A stretch of 57,272 bases of DNA from Verrucomicrobiota bacterium (GTDB lineage: Bacteria > Verrucomicrobiota > Verrucomicrobiia > CAIQCK01): NCBI GenBank assembly GCA_016235595.1, contig JACRJX010000006.1:1-57272 (forward strand), read 5' to 3'. A model generated the notes under the pieces. That model was not told the DNA's origin. It was given only the letters and a program-made list of their open reading frames with translations, and searched no databases. Below, one piece after another: positions 8,021 through 17,568 of the stretch (positions are counted from its first letter, which is position 1; each line of letters starts with the position of its first letter). The translations under genes and the position numbers were made by a program.

Positions 8021-9205
8021 ATGCCATCTTCAATTGATACTTCAGCCGGCAAGGAGGCCAACTCGTGGACCAGCCGCCGCCGGTTGATGGCGGTGCTTTC
8101 CGGCCAGATGCCCGACCGCGTGCCCATCAACACCTACGAGCTGGCTGGGCGCAACAGTCTGGATTGGTATAACCAGCAGCCAAGCTATCGCGGCCTGATG
8201 GACTTCGTTCGTGCCCACACCGATTGCATCACCAACTGGAACCCGCGCACCGCCACCGACCGTTACACCTGCGAGGAACGTTTCCTCTGCTCCGACTTCC
8301 CGGTGGAAATCGAGTCCCGCACCGAGGCTGCCGGCGAGTATCAACAAACCACGCGCATTTGCCACACGCCGCTGGGCGACTTGCGCCACGTCACACAGGT
8401 CAAGCCGGACGTTTATACCACCTGGCAGATTGAGCACTGGTGCAAGAGCGTGGCCGACGTGGATAAGGCCCTCAGCGTTCCCTACCAGCCCGCCGACTAC
8501 GACGCCTCCGATCTTCCGCGCGTTCGCACCGAACTCGGCGAACACGGTCTCGTCATGGCCTCCGTCGGCGACCCTGCCTATCTCGCCGCCGACCTCATGG
8601 CGTTTCAGGATTACATGGTCTGGGCGTTCGAGGAGACCGACCACTTCGCCCGCGCTGTTGCCATCGTTGCTGAGCGCGTCATGGAAAACCTCCGCCGCCA
8701 ACTCGATTGCTGCGTGCTCGACCTCTATCGCATCGTTGGCCCGGAATACTTCACGCCGCCGTATCTGCCGCCGTCGTTCTTCGAGCGCTACGTCCTGCCG
8801 CACGTCCGCGACATGGTCAGCCTCATCCATTCCCGCGGCGCCAAGGCTCGCGTCCACAGCCACGGCAAAGTCGGCCGCGTCCTCGACATGATCATCGACA
8901 CCGGTTGCGACGGCCTCGATCCTTGCGAAGCGCCGCCCGACGGAGATATCGCGCTGGACGAGGTCAAACGCCGCTGCCAAGCCCGCAGCGTCTCTGTCTG
9001 GGGAAACTTTGCCCTCAAGCGCCTCGAACAAGACACCCCCGAGCAGATTCGCGCTGAAGTCCGCCGCGTCATGGACCAGGCCAAAGCCGGTGGCGGCTTC
9101 GTCCTCATGCCCACCGCCGCCCCCATCAACCTCCCTCTCAATCCCAAGACCGAAACCAACTACCGCGCCTTCATCGAAGCGGGGCTGGAGTTTGGGGGAT
9201 ACTGA
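8021..9205 (+). CDS. Uroporphyrinogen decarboxylase (URO-D)-fold protein
   Basis: 394 residues with URO-D family features: MPDRVPINTYE near residue 28, RVHSHGKVGRVLDMIIDTG (about 272), SVWGNFALKRLEQDTPEQIR (about 325) and a C-terminal VLMPTAAPINLPLNP. True heme-pathway HemE proteins start with a different N-terminal motif, so this is more likely a member of the broad group that includes methylcobamide:CoM methyltransferases (MtaA, CmuA). Its place behind a glycosidase and a symporter argues for a role in carbohydrate use. No ATP-binding or corrinoid-binding domain is visible in it. Function open. Confidence 0.75.
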   Translation: MPSSIDTSAGKEANSWTSRRRLMAVLSGQMPDRVPINTYELAGRNSLDWYNQQPSYRGLMDFVRAHTDCITNWNPRTATDRYTCEERFLCSDFPVEIESRTEAAGEYQQTTRICHTPLGDLRHVTQVKPDVYTTWQIEHWCKSVADVDKALSVPYQPADYDASDLPRVRTELGEHGLVMASVGDPAYLAADLMAFQDYMVWAFEETDHFARAVAIVAERVMENLRRQLDCCVLDLYRIVGPEYFTPPYLPPSFFERYVLPHVRDMVSLIHSRGAKARVHSHGKVGRVLDMIIDTGCDGLDPCEAPPDGDIALDEVKRRCQARSVSVWGNFALKRLEQDTPEQIRAEVRRVMDQAKAGGGFVLMPTAAPINLPLNPKTETNYRAFIEAGLEFGGY

Positions 9206-9497
9206 CGGGACCGAGTCGTTTGCAGGAGTCTTTCTCCAAGCTCAGCAACCGACGATTGCAGTAGTCGGAGACAAGTTTTTCCGAACCGGCTGAATGTGGG
9301 AGATACGGCCGTGGTGGATGACATTGCTCCAGAGTCGGGGCACTGAGGCCCCTCCCACATTCCCGGCAAATCGGAATTCGACCGCCATCGTCAATCAACC
9401 ACTGCTCTTCTGACTCGCATGTTGCCGCGTCGGCACCGTCCAAGAACTCCGCCTCCTTGCGTCGGCGGCTACGAGGAATCGCCGCGGCTCACTGCGC
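9206..9497. other. Convergent intergenic region with nested inverted repeats
   Basis: No gene seen. GAATGTGGGAG (9292-9302) and CTCCCACATTC (9352-9362) are perfect 11-bp inverted copies enclosing a second hairpin, GGGGC/GCCCC (9337-9341 with 9348-9352). It lies between the convergent URO-D and polysaccharide-export genes, so it could act as a transcript end or be a REP-like element. Confidence 0.45.
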
Positions 9498-10172
9498 TTA
9501 GAACCACGCGAACCGCTCGGGGACGTAGATGATATCGTTAGCCCGCAGGTAGAACGGGTCAACCTGCTGTCCTTCCAAGGCCAGTTTCAGGTTCAGCGAG
9601 TAGTTCTTCACCTGATTTTCCTCGTAGCGGATGACGGTGACGGCGGCGGGGTTGGCCTTGCCGAAATCGAAGCCGCCGCATTCCATGATGGCTTCAAGAG
9701 CTGTCATGGGATGATCGGACAGGATCTTGCCCGGACGAAGAACGGCGCCATTCACGTAGATCGGGAGGTTGGAGGTGATGACGGTGACGTTGACCTCCTT
9801 GGAGACGATTTCGGAGGCGTAGAGCTTGACGAGGTTCTTCTCAAACTCGTTGGGCGTGAGGCCAGCGGCCTTGACCTCGCCAATGAGGGCGAGGGCCACT
9901 TTGCCATCGCGCCGAATCTGCTGGGTGGTGTCGAGGGAGGGTGTGCCGGGGAAGGCGATCTTGATGGTGTCGCCCTCGCGGAGTTTGAGCGCGCCGATGT
10001 AGCTGCTGACCTGTGAGATGACCTTGGGCTGGGGCGAGTCGCAACCCGTGACGGCAGCCATGATCACGCCGGCCAGAAACACACGCGAAATCAGCGACCA
10101 ATGAAAAACAAAGCCGCGCGTCAATTTCGCAGACTCATTGCAACTGGTTTTCATAGGTGAAATATATTCCAT
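9498..10172 (-). CDS. Polysaccharide export lipoprotein (Wza-like, Poly_export/SLBB)
   Basis: 224 residues. An N-terminal hydrophobic stretch ends in a lipobox (MAAVTGCDS, Cys near residue 44), so an outer-membrane lipoprotein is expected. The motif LREGDTIKIAFPGTPSLD followed by IRRDGKVALALIGEVKAAGLT is the Poly_export domain; a SLBB-like part (PIYVNGAVLRPGKI) and the ending ANDIIYVPE match small Wza/KpsD-type export pore subunits. AGAGG 6 nt before the ATG at 10172 supports this start. No glycosyltransferases, Wzc kinase or flippase lie nearby, so it is an orphan here. Partner genes must be elsewhere. Confidence 0.85.
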   Translation of the reverse strand: MEYISPMKTSCNESAKLTRGFVFHWSLISRVFLAGVIMAAVTGCDSPQPKVISQVSSYIGALKLREGDTIKIAFPGTPSLDTTQQIRRDGKVALALIGEVKAAGLTPNEFEKNLVKLYASEIVSKEVNVTVITSNLPIYVNGAVLRPGKILSDHPMTALEAIMECGGFDFGKANPAAVTVIRYEENQVKNYSLNLKLALEGQQVDPFYLRANDIIYVPERFAWF

Positions 10173-10357
10173 GTGTTGCCTCTTTGGGCCCCGTCGGCTT
10201 AATTCGTGTCAAAAACTCTAAGACCCTCACGTAAGCACACTTGCTGTTCCACTTGCGGTTTCCTCCTACAGTATTGGAAGCCGTCAGGTCAACCAGTTTT
10301 TCACGCGCGGACAAGCATTCGGAGGCAACAAGTGCCGGGGATGCTCCAGCATCATGG

Positions 10358-11254
10358 TCACGCGCGCCGCCGCGATTGATCGCGCCAAGCGCCGGGGGTG
10401 AGACCGGTCTTCTTCTTGAAGACGCGGCAAAAGTAATACTCGCTCTCGAAGCCGGATTGGGCCGCGATTTCCTTCACCGACCAGTTGCTCCCGGCCAGCA
10501 GGCTCCGCGCGCGGGCGATGCGCAGTTGAAGCAGATACTGGTGCGGTCCCATGCCGGTCTGTTGCGCGAACGTTCGCCGGAACCACGTGTAGCTCACATG
10601 CAACCGGCGGGCGAGTTCCGGCAGGTCGAACCGTGCTTTGGGGTCGCCATGCATCAGCCGCATTGCTTCATCGATCGCGGCGACCGCGTGCGTGTCCTCG
10701 GCGAGACTGGCCTGTGCGGTCGAATAGAGCAGCGCCAGCAGATGTGTGGTCAAGCCCGCCAGCACCTGTTGCAGAGCGGGCTGGTGGGTCTTGATTGCAT
10801 CCACGATGCTGTTGAACACGCCGAGTACCGCGTCTTCGTGGGCCACGCGCAACACCGGATTGCGCGGCGAGAAGAAGCCGTTGCGCACCAGTCGGCGCGC
10901 CGTCTCGCCGTCGAATCCAGCCCAATGCTCATCCCATCCGGTCTCGCGGTCGGGCGCGTAGCGGTGCCACACGCCGGGGAAGAGCAGGAAAGCATCGCCG
11001 GACTCGATGCGTCGCCTGCCGATGTCCCGGCTTTCAAACCATCCGCGCCCGCTGGAGATATAGACCACCTGATGATCCGCAAGCACGCGCCCGTGCCGCC
11101 AGTCAAAGTTGTAGTCCTTCGGATGACCGCCCGGGGGATAGCTGGCGCGCGACGGGATGCGCGACTGGCCGGCGGTGGTCACATACAAACCCCACTTCTT
11201 GTCCCGCCCGCTGACGGGGAAGTAGCGGAAAAAAGTCTGGACAGTGTTCTCCAT
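10358..11254 (-). CDS. AraC-family transcriptional regulator
   Basis: 298 residues from the ATG at 11254 (MENTVQTFFRYFPVS). The first ~180 residues form a cupin-type sensor with YFPVSGRDKKWGLYVTTAG and GDAFLLFPGVWHRY. The C-terminal ~100 residues are an AraC HTH pair with WSVKEIAAQSGFESEYYFCR and VFKKKTGLTPGAWRD. A start at 11299 is also possible; the longer frame overlaps the divergent gene. It faces the 11335-22410 operon across 80 bp and is the obvious candidate regulator of those rhamnosidase genes, with a mono- or oligosaccharide as likely inducer. Confidence 0.85.
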   Translation of the reverse strand: MENTVQTFFRYFPVSGRDKKWGLYVTTAGQSRIPSRASYPPGGHPKDYNFDWRHGRVLADHQVVYISSGRGWFESRDIGRRRIESGDAFLLFPGVWHRYAPDRETGWDEHWAGFDGETARRLVRNGFFSPRNPVLRVAHEDAVLGVFNSIVDAIKTHQPALQQVLAGLTTHLLALLYSTAQASLAEDTHAVAAIDEAMRLMHGDPKARFDLPELARRLHVSYTWFRRTFAQQTGMGPHQYLLQLRIARARSLLAGSNWSVKEIAAQSGFESEYYFCRVFKKKTGLTPGAWRDQSRRRA

Positions 11255-11321
11255 GTGTCGCCGGGCCAGATTGTGCAACAGACAGGTCACTCTGTCCATT
11301 TCCTGTTTCCGCAGACTACGG

Positions 11322-11327
11322 TAGAAA
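11322..11327 (+). promoter_or_regulatory. Candidate -10 box (TAGAAA) of the GH99-like/GH106 operon
   Basis: TAGAAA lies 7 nt before the ATG at 11335, the same placement as in other apparent leaderless starts in this window. The -35 region (TTTCCT, 17 bp upstream) is poor, which would suit a promoter needing an activator such as the divergent AraC protein. Confidence 0.35.
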
Positions 11328-11334
11328 TGCCCAC

Positions 11335-12543
11335 ATGAAGATTCTCGCGATTCATCTTCTTGCTTCCACCATCGCTCTGGCTGCGGCCTTCCCGTCTGCC
11401 GGGGCAGCGGATTCGAAATCCGCCTCGGCCGTTCTCCGAAGCAGCCCGGAGATTGCCGCCATCTACTTTCCCGGCTTCCATCGTGACGACCATTATGATT
11501 CGTGGTTCGGCGAGGGGTGGAACGAGTGGAAACTGGTGCTTGACGCAAAGCCGCGTTTTCCCGGTCAGCGGTTCTTTCTTCCCGAGTGGGGCCCGTTCGA
11601 CGAGGCCGACCCGAAATGGATGGAGAAACAAATCACGCTCGCCGCCGACCATGGCATCGGCGTGTTCCTCTTCGACTGGTATTGGTATTCGGGCGTGAAG
11701 ATCCTCCACCGGCCGCTGGAGGAAGGTTTTCTCAAAGCCCGCAATCGGCAGAAGCTCAAATATGCCCTGATGTGGGCCAACCACGATTGGCGCAACTGTT
11801 TTCCGGCGCCGCTCGACAACAAGCAGACACTTTGGCTCCCGAGCCGCGTCTCGCCCGCGGACTTCGAGCGCGTGATGGCGCACTGCATCGCCCTGCACTT
11901 CCGGCAGCCCAATTACTGGCGCGTGAACGGTGGCCTTTACTTCAGCGTGTTCAGGGCGGACGCGTTTGTGCAGCAGCTTGGCGGCACCGAAAAGGCGCGG
12001 GCCGTCGTGGACAGCGCTCGCAAGCGGATCGCGGCTGCGGGACTTGGTAGACTACATTTGGCCGGCTTCAGGTCGTCTGGTGATGCGGCAAAACTGCGGG
12101 CCGCCGGCTTCGACAGCCTCACCACCTACAGCCTCGGCCACGGCAGCAAAGGGTCGTTGCCGAACCAGCCCGTCGTCAACTACGCCGACCTCGTCGAGCA
12201 ACACGAGTCGCTCTGGAAGCGGATGGATGCCGGTGTGCTGCCCTACGCGCCGATTGTGTCGGTCGGTTGGGATGCGAGTTCGCGCTGGGCCAAGGATTGC
12301 CCATGGCCGCCGCCGAACGTCGGCTATCCCTACACGCCGGTGGTCGTCGGCAATACCCCGGAACTGTTCGGCGAAGTCTGCCGCCGGGCGAGGCGGCACT
12401 TCGAGTCGAGCCGGCTCCGTCCACCCGCAATTCTTGTGAACGCTTGGAACGAATGGACCGAAGGCAGCGTGCTGCTTCCGGACCGTGAATACAAGACGCG
12501 GTTCCTCGAAGAACTGAGCAAGGCGTTCACTCCCGAACGTTAA
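11335..12543 (+). CDS. Exported WbsX/GH99-like protein
   Basis: 402 residues with a signal peptide (cleavage near GAADS, about residue 26). The body reads IAAIYFPGFHRDDHYDSWFG, then WYWYSGVKILHRPLEEGF, LMWANHDWRN and a C-terminal ILVNAWNEWTEGSVLLPD, which is the WbsX / GH99-like TIM-barrel family (PF14307). In GH99 this fold gives endo-alpha-mannosidases; WbsX homologues were first linked to O-antigen loci. Export favours a glycosidase role here. First gene of the apparent operon ending at 22410; no clear Shine-Dalgarno site. Confidence 0.8.
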   Translation: MKILAIHLLASTIALAAAFPSAGAADSKSASAVLRSSPEIAAIYFPGFHRDDHYDSWFGEGWNEWKLVLDAKPRFPGQRFFLPEWGPFDEADPKWMEKQITLAADHGIGVFLFDWYWYSGVKILHRPLEEGFLKARNRQKLKYALMWANHDWRNCFPAPLDNKQTLWLPSRVSPADFERVMAHCIALHFRQPNYWRVNGGLYFSVFRADAFVQQLGGTEKARAVVDSARKRIAAAGLGRLHLAGFRSSGDAAKLRAAGFDSLTTYSLGHGSKGSLPNQPVVNYADLVEQHESLWKRMDAGVLPYAPIVSVGWDASSRWAKDCPWPPPNVGYPYTPVVVGNTPELFGEVCRRARRHFESSRLRPPAILVNAWNEWTEGSVLLPDREYKTRFLEELSKAFTPER

Positions 12544-12563
12544 GACGTGTTTTGGAGAAACTC

Positions 12564-14006
12564 ATGGCAGGGCAAACTCAATCCTCATCACTTCGCATCG
12601 GACTTTTCGGCATCGGGCTGGACACTTACTGGCCACAATTCGCGGGGTTGAAGGATCGGCTCGAAGGCTATCTCCAGCGCGTCGCGCAAAAACTGGCGCT
12701 GCCGGGTGTCGAGGTCGTCAACCTTGGCCTCGTGGACACATCGGAGAAGGCGCTCGCAGCGGGACACCAATTCCGGCAGGCGGATGTGGACCTGATCTTC
12801 CTGCACGTCACTACCTACGCGCTCTCGTCCACCGTGCTGCCTGTTGTGCGGCGCGCGAAGGTGCCGGTGATCATCCTGAACCTCTCGCCGGAAGCGGCGA
12901 TTGATTACGAATCGTTCAACAAACTCGGCGACCGCACGAAGATGACCGGTGAATGGCTTGCCCATTGCGCGGCTTGTCCGGTGCCGGAGATTGCCAACGT
13001 CTTCAACCGCGCCCGCATCCCGTTCCACCAGATCACTGGCATGCTGGAGAACGACCCCACTTGCTGGCGCGAGGTGGCCGGGTGGGTTGAGGCCGCGCGC
13101 GTCGCGCACGCGATGGAGCACAATCGAATGGGCGTCATGGGCCACTACTACGGCGGCATGCTCGACATCTACTCCGACCTCACGCAGCAATGCGCCAGCT
13201 TCGGCGGCCACGTCGAGATCGTCGAAGTGGACGAACTTGCCGCGTTGCGCGCCGAAGTGAGCGATGCCGACATCCGCGGCCGTGTCGTGCATTTCAGCGA
13301 AGCGTTTGACGTCCAGCCGGATTGTCCGCAGGCCGAATTGGAGCGCGCCGCGCGCACATCGGTCGCGTTGGACCGGCTGGTGGAGCGGCACCAGATCGGC
13401 TCGCTCGCCTATTTTTACTCGGGCACCGGAAATCCGGCCAACGAGGACGCCATCAGTTCCATCATCCTCGGCACGTCGTTGTTGACCGCGCGCGGCGTGC
13501 CGGTCGCCGGCGAGATGGAGATCAAGAACGTGCAGGCGATGAAGATCATGGACTGCCTCGGCGCGGGCGGGTCGTTCACGGAATACTACGCGATGGACTA
13601 CCGCGACGACGTCGTGCTCATGGGCCACGACGGTCCCGGCCACATCGCCATCGCTCAAGGCAAGACCAAGGTGCGCCCGCTCAAGGTCTATCACGGCAAA
13701 GTCGGTGGCGGCCTCTCTGTCGAGATGTCGGTCAAGCACGGCCCGGTGACGCTGCTTTCGGTGGTGCAAACCGCCGATGGCAGGCTCAAACTGCTCGTGG
13801 CCGAAGGCGAATCGGTTCCCGGCCCGATCCTTGAGATTGGCAACACCAACAGCCGCTATCGCTTCTCCATCGGCGCGAGGAAGTTCGTCGAGTCATGGAA
13901 CGTCCACGGTCCCGCCCATCACTGCGCCGTCGGCGTCGGCCACATCGCCGGCAAGATCGAGAAGCTTGGCAAGTTGCTGCAAATGGAAGTGGCGAAAGTG
14001 TGTTGA
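12564..14006 (+). CDS. L-arabinose/L-fucose isomerase-family protein
   Basis: 480 residues from the ATG at 12564, preceded by GGAG at 7 nt. The extended frame from TTG 12552 is less likely. The N-terminal half is a Rossmann-like region of the fucose/arabinose isomerase superfamily. The C-terminal half carries likely metal and substrate residues in GEMEIKNVQAMKIMDCLG, TEYYAMDY, MGHDGPGHIAIA and HGPAHH. Such enzymes convert an aldose to a ketose in the cytoplasm. The context with rhamnosidases suggests a deoxy- or pentose sugar, but the family is not RhaA. Twenty bp after the GH99-like gene and 9 bp before GH106. Confidence 0.78.
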   Translation: MAGQTQSSSLRIGLFGIGLDTYWPQFAGLKDRLEGYLQRVAQKLALPGVEVVNLGLVDTSEKALAAGHQFRQADVDLIFLHVTTYALSSTVLPVVRRAKVPVIILNLSPEAAIDYESFNKLGDRTKMTGEWLAHCAACPVPEIANVFNRARIPFHQITGMLENDPTCWREVAGWVEAARVAHAMEHNRMGVMGHYYGGMLDIYSDLTQQCASFGGHVEIVEVDELAALRAEVSDADIRGRVVHFSEAFDVQPDCPQAELERAARTSVALDRLVERHQIGSLAYFYSGTGNPANEDAISSIILGTSLLTARGVPVAGEMEIKNVQAMKIMDCLGAGGSFTEYYAMDYRDDVVLMGHDGPGHIAIAQGKTKVRPLKVYHGKVGGGLSVEMSVKHGPVTLLSVVQTADGRLKLLVAEGESVPGPILEIGNTNSRYRFSIGARKFVESWNVHGPAHHCAVGVGHIAGKIEKLGKLLQMEVAKVC

Positions 14007-14015
14007 GGAGCAACC

Positions 14016-17000
14016 ATGAAAAACAGGATCCTTCAAACGAAGACATCTATCGTCGTGTTCGGCGCGATGCTGCTGGCGATCTCGACGTTCGCTCAATCTC
14101 CCCGTGAACTGGAGAGCGGTTTTCAGACTCCTCCCGCGTCGGCGCGGCCGTGGGTTTATTGGTTTCCACTCGACGGGAATATCAGCAGCAACGGCATCAC
14201 GGCCGATCTGGAGGCGATGAAACGTGCCGGCATCGGTGGCGTGCTCTACATGGAGACCGACCAGGGCGCGCCGAAGGGGCCGGCGCAGTTTGCGGGGCCG
14301 CTGTGGCGCGAACTGTTCAAGCACATCTGCAACGAAGCGCACCGGCTCGGGTTGGAAGTGAACATGAACAACGACGCCGGCTGGTGCGGCAGCGGCGGGC
14401 CGTGGATCACGCCGGAGCTTTCCATGCAGCGCATCGTCTGGACGGAGACGAACGTCGTCGGGGCGCAGCACTTCGATGGCGTGCTGCCGCAGCCGAAGCC
14501 GAACAAGGAGTTTTATCGCGACATCGCGGTGTTCGCCTATCCCACGCCGGCCACCCACTACACCATCCCGCACATTCGCGCCAAATCGGCGGAGACACGC
14601 GAGGAGATTCCGCTGCGCACGACGTTCCCCGCGCCGGTGGCGGACAAGGTTGTGCCGCGCGAGCGCGTCGTGAATCTGACGGAGAAGCTTGGCAAAGATG
14701 GACGTCTTGCATGGGACGTGCCGGAGGGGAAGTGGACGTTGCTGCGCATGGGCCACACGACCACCGGCAAGGACAATCATCCCGCGCCGCTCGAAGGTCG
14801 CGGGTTGGAGTGCGACAAGCTCAGCAAGACGGCGGCGGAGATCCATTTCAACAACCTTATGGGCAAACTCATCGCCGAAAACAAGCCACTTGTCGGCGAG
14901 AAGCGCACGCTGGTTTCGACACACATTGATAGCTGGGAGGTCGGTTCGCAAAACTGGACACCGAAATTCCGTGAGGAGTTTCGGCGGCTGCGCGGCTACG
15001 ATCCGCTGCCGTTGCTGCCGGTGATGAGCGGCCGCGTGGTGGACAGCGTCGAGGTGTCGGAGCGCTTCCTCTGGGACGTGCGGCAGACGGTCAACGACCT
15101 GCTCTGCGAGAACTACGCGGGCCATTTTCGCACGCTGGCGCATCGCAACGGGATCCGGCTATCCATCGAAGCGTACGACACGCCGCCGTGCGACGATCTG
15201 ACCTTTGCGGGTCGCGCCGATGAACCGATGGCGGAGTTTTGGTCGTGGGGCATCGGTGACTCGCCGTGGTTTGCAGCCTACAGTTGCACGGAGATGGCAT
15301 CGGCCGCACACGTCTATGGGCGGCCCATTCTCGGCGCGGAGGCGTTCACGGCGACGAACCTGGAGAAATGGCAGGGGCATCCCGCAAACATCAAGCACAT
15401 CGGCGACTGGGCGTTTTGCGAGGGCGTGAACCGCTTTGTGTTTCACCGTTACGCGCTCCAGCCGTGGACGAACCCCGACCGTCCGCCCGGCATGAGCATG
15501 GGTCCGTGGGGCCTGCATTATGAACGCACGCAGACTTGGTGGGAAATGTCGCGCGCGTGGCACGAATATCTCGCCCGCTGCCAGTTCATGCTCCAACAAG
15601 GACTGTTCGTCGCTGACCTCTGTTTCCTCGCGCCGGAAAGCTCGCCGCAGCGGTTCAAGTCGCCGGTGAAATCCGGCTACGACCGTCCCGGCTATAACTT
15701 CGACGCCTGTCCGCCGGAAGTCGTGCTCACGCGCATGTCGGTGAAGAACGGCCGGCTCGTGCTGCCGGATGGCATGAGCTACCGGATGCTTGTGCTGCCA
15801 CAAGTCGAGACGATGACGCCGAAGCTGTTGCGCAAGATTCGGGACCTCGTCAAAGCTGGCGCCACGGTCCTCGGCGCACCGCCGAAGCGGTCGCCGAGCT
15901 TGGAGAACTATCCGAAGTGTGATGAAGAAGTGAAGGCGTTGGCGAGGGCGATCTGGGGCGAAGTGGGTGTCACGGCTTCAGCCGGCGCAGAACCGCCCAA
16001 AGGCGGGACACCCACAACGGACCGCCGCTTTGGCAAAGGCCGTGTCATCTGGCCACGTGAGTTCCAGCCCGGGCCGGACGCAGCTTACGACAGCGCGAGC
16101 ACGTTCGGCTCGGCGAAGTGGATTTGGTTTCCCGAAGGTCATCCCGCTCGCAGCGCGCCGCCCGGCAAACGCTTTTTCCGCCGCAATATCAACGTGGACG
16201 GTGCTGTCGAGACCGCACGGTTGGTGATGACCGCTGACAACACATTTGAGTGCTGGGTCAATGGTCAGAAGGCCGGCAAAGGCGAGAACTTCCACCACGG
16301 CTACACGATGAATGTTGGGGCGATGCTGAAACCCGGCGCAAACTTCATCGCCGTCGCCGCCGTGAACACGCTCGATACGGCGAATCCTGCGGGCTTGGTT
16401 GGCGCATTGGACATCAAATACCGCGATGGCCACGCTCAGACAGTCCGCACTGATGCCACGTGGCAAGCCGCCCAGACCGCGCCCGACAACTGGATGGCCG
16501 ATGCCGCGTCCGCGCAGGGATGGCGCTCCGCGATGGAACTCGGCTTGATGGGCATGGGGCCGTGGGGCGACGTGCAGGAAAGTCCGGAGGCGGTGGATGC
16601 CATCCCCGACATTGGCATTCCCAGCCGCGTGCTGGCGCAGATGGGTGTGCTGCCGGACTTCAAGGCGTCGGCAAACATCCGCTACATTCACAAACGCATT
16701 GGCGAGGCCGATATCTATTTTCTGGCGAATCCGGAACCTCGGGAGATCGAGACGCGCTGCACGTTCCGCGTCAGCGGCAAACAACCGGAACTGTGGCGGC
16801 CCGACACCGGCCGCACCGAACCGGCCGCCGCCTATGAGATAAAAGATGGTTGCACGAGTCTGCCGCTGCGGTTCGATCCGAGCGGTTCGCTGTTCGTGGT
16901 ATTCAGGAAAGAGGTCAGAGGTCAGGCGTCGGAGGTTGCAGCCAGGAACTGGCTGGAGTTCAAGACCACGCAGGAAATTCCGGGTCCGTGGGAAGTCAGT

Positions 17001-17531
17001 TTTGATCCGAAGTGGGGCGGCCCTGCGAAACCGGTGACATTCACGAAGCTCGAAGACTGGAGCAAACACTCCGACCCCGGCGTCCGCTACTACTCCGGCA
17101 CAGCGGTTTATCGCACGACGTTCCAATCCAAAATCCAGAATCCAAAATCCAGGATGTTCCTGGATCTCGGTAGTGTGCAGATCATGGCCGAAGTTCGCCT
17201 CAATGGCCGCGACCTTGGCATTCTCTGGAAACCGCCGTTCCGCGTGGACGTGACCGACGCGCTCAAATCCGGCGAAAACGCTCTCGAACTCCGCGTGGTC
17301 AATCTTTGGATCAACCGGCAGATCGGCGACGAGCAGTTGCCCGAAGACAGCGACCGCAATCCGAGCGGCAACCTCAAGTCCTGGCCTGCGTGGCTTGCCG
17401 AGGGCAAACCCAGCCCGACCGGTCGTTACACGTTCAGCAGTTGGCGGCTTTGGAAGAAAGACGACCCGCTGGTGGAATCCGGACTGATTGGCCCGGTGAA
17501 AGTAGTCGTCTCGCAACGCGAGACGAAATGA
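14016..17531 (+). CDS. GH106 alpha-L-rhamnosidase-like protein (first copy)
   Basis: 1171 residues with a signal peptide (LLAISTFAQS). The opening PPASARPWVYWFPLDGNISS, GITADLEAMKRAGIGGVLYM, LGLEVNMNNDAGWCGSGGPW and TLVSTHIDSWEVGSQNWTPK is the catalytic TIM-barrel signature of family GH106. A beta-sandwich insert near residues 700-810 (FFRRNINVDGAVETARLVM onward) resembles a rhamnosidase accessory domain. The C-terminus has a jelly-roll carbohydrate-binding part ending LNGRDLGILWKPPFRVDV. Known GH106 enzymes release alpha-L-rhamnose from pectin and other polymers. Two runs of 7-bp repeats lie inside the gene (16911-16938 and 17124-17151). Confidence 0.9.
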   Translation: MKNRILQTKTSIVVFGAMLLAISTFAQSPRELESGFQTPPASARPWVYWFPLDGNISSNGITADLEAMKRAGIGGVLYMETDQGAPKGPAQFAGPLWRELFKHICNEAHRLGLEVNMNNDAGWCGSGGPWITPELSMQRIVWTETNVVGAQHFDGVLPQPKPNKEFYRDIAVFAYPTPATHYTIPHIRAKSAETREEIPLRTTFPAPVADKVVPRERVVNLTEKLGKDGRLAWDVPEGKWTLLRMGHTTTGKDNHPAPLEGRGLECDKLSKTAAEIHFNNLMGKLIAENKPLVGEKRTLVSTHIDSWEVGSQNWTPKFREEFRRLRGYDPLPLLPVMSGRVVDSVEVSERFLWDVRQTVNDLLCENYAGHFRTLAHRNGIRLSIEAYDTPPCDDLTFAGRADEPMAEFWSWGIGDSPWFAAYSCTEMASAAHVYGRPILGAEAFTATNLEKWQGHPANIKHIGDWAFCEGVNRFVFHRYALQPWTNPDRPPGMSMGPWGLHYERTQTWWEMSRAWHEYLARCQFMLQQGLFVADLCFLAPESSPQRFKSPVKSGYDRPGYNFDACPPEVVLTRMSVKNGRLVLPDGMSYRMLVLPQVETMTPKLLRKIRDLVKAGATVLGAPPKRSPSLENYPKCDEEVKALARAIWGEVGVTASAGAEPPKGGTPTTDRRFGKGRVIWPREFQPGPDAAYDSASTFGSAKWIWFPEGHPARSAPPGKRFFRRNINVDGAVETARLVMTADNTFECWVNGQKAGKGENFHHGYTMNVGAMLKPGANFIAVAAVNTLDTANPAGLVGALDIKYRDGHAQTVRTDATWQAAQTAPDNWMADAASAQGWRSAMELGLMGMGPWGDVQESPEAVDAIPDIGIPSRVLAQMGVLPDFKASANIRYIHKRIGEADIYFLANPEPREIETRCTFRVSGKQPELWRPDTGRTEPAAAYEIKDGCTSLPLRFDPSGSLFVVFRKEVRGQASEVAARNWLEFKTTQEIPGPWEVSFDPKWGGPAKPVTFTKLEDWSKHSDPGVRYYSGTAVYRTTFQSKIQNPKSRMFLDLGSVQIMAEVRLNGRDLGILWKPPFRVDVTDALKSGENALELRVVNLWINRQIGDEQLPEDSDRNPSGNLKSWPAWLAEGKPSPTGRYTFSSWRLWKKDDPLVESGLIGPVKVVVSQRETK
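16911..16938. repeat. Four 7-bp repeats (GAGGTCA type) inside GH106
   Basis: Consecutive heptamers GAGGTCA, GAGGTCA, GGCGTCG and GAGGTTG start at 16911. They encode the low-complexity linker EVRGQASEV between two beta-sandwich parts of the rhamnosidase. Confidence 0.7.
17124..17151. repeat. Four 7-bp repeats (AAATCCA type) inside GH106
   Basis: Heptamers CAATCCA, AAATCCA, GAATCCA and AAATCCA are read through as QSKIQNPKSR in the C-terminal jelly-roll domain. The downstream GH106 paralogue has a related array at the equivalent site. Confidence 0.8.
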
Positions 17532-17568
17532 TGAATGATGACCTCCTGCAGGGCGAGAGGACTATGAT

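Noticed and set aside
10241..11338. 365-codon plus-strand frame
   Set aside because: Antisense to the AraC regulator with its clear HTH region; no family character.
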